Shown piece by piece: positions 53,501 to 62,500 of a stretch of 64,000 nt of DNA (position 1 is the stretch's first letter; each line of letters begins with the position of its first letter). Where the stretch lies: assembly GCA_023634235.1 (NCBI GenBank), contig JAMKCF010000014.1, forward strand, positions 5,345,501 to 5,409,500, given 5' to 3'. The stretch is from Pisaster brevispinus. Taxonomy: Eukaryota > Echinodermata > Asteroidea > Forcipulatida > Asteriidae. The translations under genes and the position numbers were made by a program. The notes below the pieces were generated by a model. The model saw only the letters and a list, made by a program, of their open reading frames with translations. It did not search any database and was not told where the DNA came from.

Positions 53501-56500
53501 GGGGGTGCACAGGCATACTACTCGGGTTGGATTGGAACCCACGACCCCTGCATTCTAGAGCAGGTATCTTGACCGTTAGACCACTGAGTGTGTACACTAT
53601 GGAGAGGCCAGTTTGAGTGCTAGGGATGGAGACTACTCTTTTGATTTTATTGTGTCTTTTTATTGTTATTTGTTATTGTTTTGTACAAGACTGCAGAGGT
53701 TGTACTTAAACCTTTTCTGAATGTTTATACACTCCCATTTGTTTATTTAATAATTTCAAAATGGGGTAAGACATTTTGAAATGAGGTTTTTTTCCCCACT
53801 ATCCTTTCATTCCTTCATGATATATGTTTTATTATAATCTAACAAAGTCTAAATCATGGGTGGCCATGTATGCAGTTATCTCTCAGACCACAAGTCTCTG
53901 TCAAACAGAAAGCAATGCAGCCCCAACATTGCTGCAATTCCTGTGGTTCCATTTGCCATTCATGTCATGTTATTCATCCCCCTTGGTCAGTGGTACTGGC
54001 TTCTTTGTTTGCTTGAGCAGATTAAGATTTCAGCCATCTCGGTAGATACCATTTTCATGCGAAAGGGGTGTTCTTCAAGCAATCAGAGAGAGGAAATTCC
54101 TGATCAGTAATAAATGGTTTTGTACATGTGTACTTACAAAATCCTTAGTCGTTGTTGGATACCTTTGTGTTTAGTTCAACTATGTATGTAACCTACTTTT
54201 GTGTACAAAAGAGCTACAGGGATTTGACTTCATGCAGCCAAAATTTGTACACAGCTTAATGGAAGAAAACATTAACATTTTATGAAAATATTGTACAATT
54301 TATGATTTTTTTTTGCCGCTTTTGAAGAAATGGGAGAGGGGAACTAAAAATTTGCTCAGCTGTTACTTTTTCAAAGCTTCATTTTATGTTGTAATTATGA
54401 CACCAAATGTAAATTTCTCATATGAAATTTCTCTGGAATGTACATGTACATGTACATATACTCGTTTTGTAAACATGATGACATGCTCTACATTTTAAAA
54501 AATAAACCCTTTTACTTTTCAGTTATGTGCCCTATGTTTCACATTTTCCCAATTTCTTAAATTTTCACTTGATGTGATTTTAATATTAATGCATGGTGGT
54601 CGCGTTCATGAAACATGACAAAACACGTATTAAGTCCATTGTACAGTATACGTTTTGTTATTTGTCGCATTTCAGCTCAATTTAATGTACATGAATTTCT
54701 TTAAATCTTATTACCACTGTATAGTTTGGTCAACACAATGTACAGTACGTCAGTGGGCTCTTGCATATGTATCCCAACCTCATAAACTGTAATTTAATGG
54801 TCTATTCATCCAAACAAATGAATTAGAGATCTATACATACACACCTGTATATTATACATGTTACAGAACTGTGTATAGTCATAATAGCTGCAGAAGTATT
54901 TCATTGTGTTTTCCTGTCCACGTGTGATAAACAAACTTAATGTACAATCATAGTGTGGTCCATATCTGATTAGAAATGCCTTTGTCCTTCGCTTCAATCC
55001 ATAAACAAACAACAAATTTGTAGCCCAGTCTGTATGTACAGGCCATGGTAATTTTGTATCCCCCCCCCTCTTCCCTCTCCACCTAAACCCCTGTACAAAG
55101 GCCATTACAGCTAGTGTTTTCATCACGTAGACCAGAAGGCAAAATGAGGTCACATGCTGGCTGGCTAACAAACAGCAGCGTTTTCTTTTTTCTTTTTTCA
55201 TCTGGCTGGCTGCATGCTGATAGCCTAACTAGTGTACGGTCCATGCTGCGGGCAGGGTCACAAGTTCAGTCGAGCCTTGGCTACCTGCTATGGTGGGCTG
55301 TGGTGGCTGCAAAGCTGGTGCACAGTAGTGACATTCTGTCAGAGCCGCTAATGGGGAAAGAACAACAAAGATCCTGGCCACATATCGGACATTCTTTTTT
55401 AGAGACATGTTATTAATTTAAAGGTATTATACAGGATTGGTTTGGATAAAAACACCATTGTTTAATTTTAGTCTGAAAGACTATGAAGTTCTTACTAGAA
55501 ACATTTCCCTCTGAAATAAGTCATATTCAAAAAAACTGTGTTTGAAAACCTAAAATAAAAACACAACGGCTGATTTTGGTTGTTACACTATTTTCACTAT
55601 TTCCTCCTGACTCACACAACGGATTATGCCCAAATTTTCACAGGTTTGTTATTTCATGTAATTGGTTGATCACACAAAACATGAACACTGTCTGCGACTA
55701 TTTTGTCAGCTCTACCAATCCTGTATAATACCTTTAAACATGTTTATGATGAAATGCTCACAATAATTTGATATTATTACTATTATACCCCCAGAGAAAT
55801 AATTCAGTTTTGGATGTTGTTTTGGGATAGTTACCCACAATGATCCTTTAAACATGGACAATGCATCCTTGATATTTAATTTCAAGCAATGCTGTCTTTA
55901 ACCCAACAGTTTTTAATGATCTAATTAATTCTAGCCTTCGCTAAAAAATGTGCAGGAATACACGCCATATTTCAAAAAATTTGAATTGTATAATTTTTCA
56001 AGTTCATTTTCTGGTTGTATTTTCTTTGTTCACATGACAATGCACTCTAGATGGGACCATCAAGGTCATCTTCAATCAGATATGATGAGTTCCTTATTAG
56101 AAATAACAAAAGCCAGGTTGAATCAGAACAGACATGAAAGCAGTCTCCCATAAACAAACTACTAGATTATTTATACATTGTGGAGACAATATCCCTGGCT
56201 GCACATAATGTAACCACGTTTGTTTTGGTTGGCTGTGCCTTGCATTGACTGTGAATGACAGGTGTTGTGGGCATTGTTTTGCCATACTGTAGTTGAACTC
56301 TGTCTCTCTCTTTCAACCTCGCTGTCAATCACAAGGCTCCTCTGCCTGAATGCTGGAATGTACACACTAGAGACTTGTTACTATTATAGGTTTTTCCCTG
56401 TACATACATGTGGAAATAACCGATGACCCCGGTGATTTATGACGTACATAGTTAAAGGGAACTTGAGATGTAAAACACTGTGTTAAAGCATGCATGACAG

Positions 56501-59500
56501 TGGTGTTTTAAATTGAAAATGTATATATGTGCACAGATTTACACATAACTTACATGGTGGATGGTTGAGTATAAAACATTCTCTTGGAATGTTGTTGCCA
56601 GAAATACTGTAGTCTTTGAGAAATTATGGTGAAAATAATTAGTTTTTATATAGCATTCCAAAACCTGATGTTTGAAAACACTTGATGAGTTAAAAAAAAA
56701 AAATATTATTGTGACTCCGATGAACGATTGAGCTTAACTTGTTACATTTTTACAGTTTGTTATTTCATGTGTATGTTGGTAGGTTTTTAAAATCTACTTA
56801 GTCAGTTTCCCTTGTGGTTTATTACTTGATATGTGTGGTCGGTAACACAAAGTGCAGGTTTCTGGTCTTTGACAATTACCAATGTTGACAGGGTGCTTTA
56901 AAACTAATTTATCATTTTCATGTTAGAAAACAACATTTAAAGACGGTATTAGGCAAGAATATAATCAAACGAAAGTAGATGTTGAAATTGATTACATGTG
57001 TGTACAGTACAAATATACAATGTAGTGATTGCATCTTGTACGCACCCATGTAGCAAAGTGAAGAGAAGTCTGTTGGGCATGCCATCAGACATTAATCTTG
57101 CACTGTTTCGTTTAGATGGGTGGAATGCATGTAGGAAACATGTAGTGACCGATAAAGAAACATTTCACAGAAAGAAAATGGGGATTTCCCATTTAAGTTG
57201 AAGTGAAAATGGGGACTTTCCCCTCCGAAGAATTGCTTACATTCACATGTACACATGTTATGTACAATGTATGTCAAATTTCCCATATAACGAAACCGGT
57301 GTACATATAGTTTTGCTTTCTATTGCAAGAAAAGCATTAGTTCAGCATTCGCTGTTCTTTTGCATTCCGATAATTAGACATTCAATGATTCAAAACTGGA
57401 ACAAATAATTGTACTTACTGGAATTTCTATGCATAGTGTTCCCAGAAGCCTTTTGGCTTTCTCTTGCCTTTTCCCCTGATACACCCCCACAAAAAAAAAA
57501 AAAATAGAGACACTTCCGATATAATTTTTCCGGCTACGTAATGAAACAGCTATTTAAAACACAAGAAAGGTTAGTCCCCAAGCATTTCTATACTTAGACC
57601 CTGAAGCAGTCTAGATACTTCCTTCCTCTTTTGCTTGAAGGCTTGGCTACAAAACAAAAGGCTTGGCTACAAAACAAGAGGCTTTCTCACTTTGCTTCTG
57701 TAGGCTGTTTGTCCTTTGCAGTAACAGGTTGTGTGTTTAAAGTTAGTCTTGGGAATCACTCCCATTGAGACTTGGATTTTGCAGAGTGTCTAAGACAGGG
57801 GCCTGGAGTGTCCCGAGTCCTGATACGGGGAGAGTCCATCAGTTTGATCCGGAAGGAGGCCGGAGAATTGTGCTCAACTTTTGCTTTTTCAGAGTCCACA
57901 ATTGTGCCATGGCATAACTCTCTGCCAGTAGGGAATTGGTAATATATGAGTTAGGCTGCGGGCTGGTGTTTGAGTTAGTGTGTGGGTTGGAGTGTGTGAC
58001 ATTATTTCCTGTTCCGGCTCTTGCTTATCCGAGGATTTGCCTAATTCCAGTATTTGATGCCTCTGTGATTTGTGGAGGTTTTGTTTGTTGTGATTAGAAA
58101 AGGATGTGATGGTATGATGGATAGAGACTGCTCTTAGGAGAGTAGTGAGATCATTAGTTTGGTCATAGCATCATGGGGACTTTCCTGTGGTTTGTGGTTA
58201 AGAGAGTTCCACTCTGGTGTTCAGTGTTGTAATTAGAAGACTGATTTTGTTGTTGATGTCTTTTTTTTAATCTGAGAGGGAGACGTTAGATAAAGACTTT
58301 CTGAATATCCTGACTTTATCAAACTGATGAAGAATTCTGTTGACATTTAAATGCTTTTGGTATGGATCAATAGACATGTAATAGTTGGTGTACAAAAGGT
58401 CAGTCATCACAATGTTTGAAATCAAAATGTACTGCATGAGGGTGAAATAGTAACAGCAGCGCAAATCTCCACTTTGGAAGTTCATCGCTGATACCAGGAT
58501 CATCTTACTCCACACACTGGTGTTACCAGTGGGGAATCTGAATCCCAAGATGATGTCTTTATAAAGACACTGGCTATTCCAGTGAGAAGAGTTTATGGAG
58601 AACACCAGACAATGATCAAGTGGAACTGCCCAAGATGTCTGCATTTTGTGACACCCCGCCCCACTCCCCCCATCAGCCAAATGATCTCATCTGTTTCACC
58701 TATCATCAGTAAGGTTATTTTCTTTCATTGTTAAAAACAGAAAATCTGATTGTAGTCTTTTTCTGTCTCTGACCTCTTCTTCTGCAGGGCCATCCGAGCT
58801 TTTCAGCAAGTTCTTTACATCGATCCTAGCTTCCAGCGGGCCAATGAAGTTCATTTGAGGCTGGGTCATATGTTTAAAGTCAACTCGGACTACGAATCCA
58901 GCTTGAAGCACTACCAGCTTGCCCTGATTGATTCCAGTCTCTGCTCTCTGACCAAAGCAGAAAGTAAGTCACTTTCAAATATTACTTTTAAATTTGTATT
59001 AAACAACTCATATCTTCTATTGAGCCCTCGCATGAACGCCACCGCAGCTACTGTCTTGCCATGCTCTCCATTTTGGGTGTCAAATTTTAATTTAAAAAGT
59101 ATATGGTAAGTGAGTGAATGCTGTTTTACCAATTATGCACACCACACGAGAAAATTTACCCCAAAAATGAAGCAACCAAGATTATTGTGATGATGACATT
59201 GAGTTAATTGGGTCAATATATTTATTGGCATGTAGTAGTTGAGCGGTGAAGTGCACTGTACTCAAGCTCTGGTGCTTCTGACCATCAGAGTGTGGGTTCG
59301 AGTCCCAGTCTTTACACTTGTGTCCTCAAGCAAGACACCTAACCATATCGCTTTGTCCTTCGGATGGGACGTAAAGCTGTATGTCCCATGTGTTGTTTAA
59401 TGCATACCAAAAAAAAACCAGTTACACTTGTTGCTAAGAGAAGGGGGTTTGCCCTGTTGTTTCTTGCAGTGGCTGCTGAATGTGCCGCAGCACCTTTATA

Positions 59501-62500
59501 AGGTGTTTCATAAATCAGTGTCATAATCCAAACAATTCTAAAACCTGTTTTAAAATGTTTCTGTTTGTTCAAGTGCCTTGAGTACCTTATCGGTAAATAC
59601 GTGTGCTGTATGAGACCATTAGATAAGTTTTTAAATATTTAGTGATCTCTTGGGAAGAGTTCTGGAGAGGAAAATGTTTATAGAAGTGTACCAGTAAATA
59701 TTCAAAATATGGGTTGAAAAGAAAATGCTAGACTGCTGGACCTGTTACTGGCCAAGTACTGAAAAAGCTGGACTCTGGCCAGTGGTCCACATGGTATTTG
59801 CCCTGGTGTGTATCGCATCTTCCAGTCTTTTGGAGTGACCTCCGAGTCTTCCACTCAAAGCCGTAAATAATCCCGAAATGGAAACTCGCATATTAATGAA
59901 TCCATTTTACTGATTTTGTTAAGGTGGTCATTTAAAAAGTGCAATAGTAACTGTATCTTGGATATTCTCAGATTCAATTACACATATTTTTCCCCAATCC
60001 TTGTATGTTATAAACTACACTCTAATCGAATTGTTTAAAACTGATAATCTAATGTAAGTGCAGTATAGTCCTCAGGTGTTTTCTTAGCTCAGTGGGATTG
60101 ATTTGAATCAATCTGGACTGACCTGAAATCTTGAAATCACTTGTCGTCTTACAGTGTTGGGTTTTTAAAAAGTGAGAGATGCCCCAATTTGTAAGTGCAT
60201 TTTTTAAAGAGCGTTTTTGGCCTGAAATCATATCTTTGAAGGCCAGTCTCAAGTTTGTTTTTTTTCCTCACTTGAAGATTGTTTGTTCTGTTATTGAGCA
60301 TTTCTCTTTTCTTTTTCTTCTTTTCAGTCAAGTTCCACATTGCCCACTTGCATGAAATACAGGTACAAGTAAGTTCTGATTTTTAGCAAATTGTACGATC
60401 ATTCATACTGCAATAAACGAATCACTCGTGATTGGCCATTTCCTCTTTTTTCAAACACAAAAGTCGCCTATCTGTTTTGTCAAAGTGTGGGTTGGGGCTC
60501 CAATCAGCAGGACATTTTAACCCTGCAGCATGTATACCACCTGCAGTCACCCTGTCTATTACTCTGTATAACGCCCACAGACGCCCACCAAGTTTGACAA
60601 GGTTGTATTTGGAGTTGTACACGTGTTTAAAATGCAGCAAACAGATGTACATGTACATGTAGATAGTGGGCCAACTCAAGATGAAAATAGTGTTAAAATA
60701 GCGCATGGTCCTCATAAGACAAATAATGCTGTCTACCTCCTCCAAATTTTCAAAGGTCGTAAGTCCTATCACCAGCGCATGTGCGACACAGCGAGTAGCT
60801 GGGTTTTTTTTTACAGAATACCATGATTTGGAGAATTTTATTGAGAGTTTTAAATAAAGAAGATATCTGTTAGTAACACAGGCATTCGATATTTCCAAAC
60901 ATTAGTTGTGATTGTTTTTAACCACTTTTGTCATCGTTGAGACGACATTTACATTTCAGACAACTTTTGTGCACAACTTTCCACATAGCAAATGTTTACT
61001 CCATACACAAACAATGTTTCCTATATTTAGTTGATCTGTCTTATGTTTCCAACCTCAAAGTTTCAATTTGGAACTTAAAGCAAACAAAACAAATGTGCAA
61101 TTCATTCAAAAGAAATGGCATCCTTAACAAAATAAACTAAACTAAACTAATTCCAACGAAAGTTATCGGAGAATTCTCAGAAAAACTTGTTAATTTCCAT
61201 GCTACGATGAGGTTTAAATGACTCTGTTTAACAGTGCGTGAGTGCTAAAGGGTTAATAAAATTGCATCGTAGGTTCTGCGTGTTTTCTCCTGTGTGTTTT
61301 TAAAAACAACCCCAGTTCAAAACAGCAACCTGTTCCATCCAGACAAGTAGTACAAGATCTTTAATACTTTTTATATTATCATTTTTATATGAGTTGTTTT
61401 TTAACATGTTTTTAATTTCTTACCTTTTTTCTTCCAGGGCAAGTTGCAGACATCAGTAGAAGCTTATGAAGAGCTTTTGTCCTGTAACCCTCTGCCTGAT
61501 ACGGTCAAAGCCAATACACTCAGACAACTAGGTAAAACCATGCAGGATATTCCTTCTACTTTTATCTGATTTCCGTTTTTGTTTTCCCCCTCAGAAAAAA
61601 ACAGCAAAATATAGCCTGAAAAATTAGTGAAAGCCTATACCACATAAATATGTAGGTCAGCCCTTACCACATAAATATGTAGGTCAGCCCTTGTAGTACT
61701 GGACACTACTTTTCTCCTTTTTTTCAAAGACCAAATGTCGTGCCTGTTAATTATATTGAAGTTTCCCCAAATCCTGCATATATAAACAGCAGAACAGCTT
61801 CTTCTTTGACCCATCAGTCACCCCATTCCCAATCCACTCCATGGCAGTACATCAATAGCAAGAAAAGATTGTATTTAAAATCTCAGTAGTCTCCTCAGTC
61901 TGAATCTATTCCTGGCCAGTAAATAAACAGAAGGAAAACTTCTTGTTTGATCTCTGTAATCTCCCAATTCCAAGTCAACTTCTCAGCTGTAGGCAAATAA
62001 ATATTTTGGAGAAAAGGTTGAAAAATTGTTCAAATATGTATTTGTTGGGATTTAGTGCACATTTGAATTAAGCTTATAGACTGTGTAAGTCTCGCATATA
62101 TTCAAACTTCCAGGAGCAATTTGGTCCCTACATGTACCATATTGAGTGTTCCAGGTGCGCGATTCTGTTTCTTCAAATACTTCGTTTAACATAGTACTGG
62201 CTGTAAAAATTCTGTTATATGGTTGGGAAAATAAAATATAGCGATGAAATGTTTTATTTGAGAGAAAAATTAATGCAACAAATCAACGAAGAAAACCTGA
62301 GAATAAGACTTGACCTCAGTTTCTGGTTATTTGTAAAAAATTAAGAATGTTTTCCAACTGGCCATGTTATCATTAACCTGTGTAATGGTTGCATAAATTC
62401 TAGCGTGATTTGCAAATGGGATTAAAAAAAAAAAATGTTTTATTTCAAACATCCTTACAACGCATGGTTTATAGCCTTAATTCGTCTGCCAACAAGTAAT

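Larger units (their letters stand above)
12626..58797 (+). other. Giant UTX intron, about 46.2 kb
   Basis: It runs from donor GTAAGC at 12626 to acceptor CTTCTGCAG at 58797 and splits a single Trp codon (TG|G). I found no intervening exon: the flanking peptides [15 protein letters not shown] and [15 protein letters not shown] are contiguous in vertebrate UTX, so none is missing. The contents are mobile elements, satellites and low-complexity tracts listed individually. Sub-stretches of more than 300 bases where nothing was recognised include about 12700-13800, 14900-17500, 19200-20500, 21320-22070, 24150-26800, 27160-28120, 28690-29730, 30000-31580, 33150-33940, 34330-35180, 37170-38180, 38300-39800, 42480-46090, 49040-50270, 50730-51600, 51870-52740, 53600-55410, 55750-56560 and 56920-58790. 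Confidence 0.95.
58964..60327 (+). other. UTX intron
   Basis: A 1.4-kb intron from GTAAGT to TTTTCAG. It contains a SINE A copy (59230-59530) and an R2 fragment (59705-59815). Nothing else was recognised. Confidence 0.93.

Noticed and set aside
58267..58680. 137-codon frame antisense, just before a UTX exon
   Set aside because: It opens with TTG and matches no family I know; it lies in the end of the giant intron.
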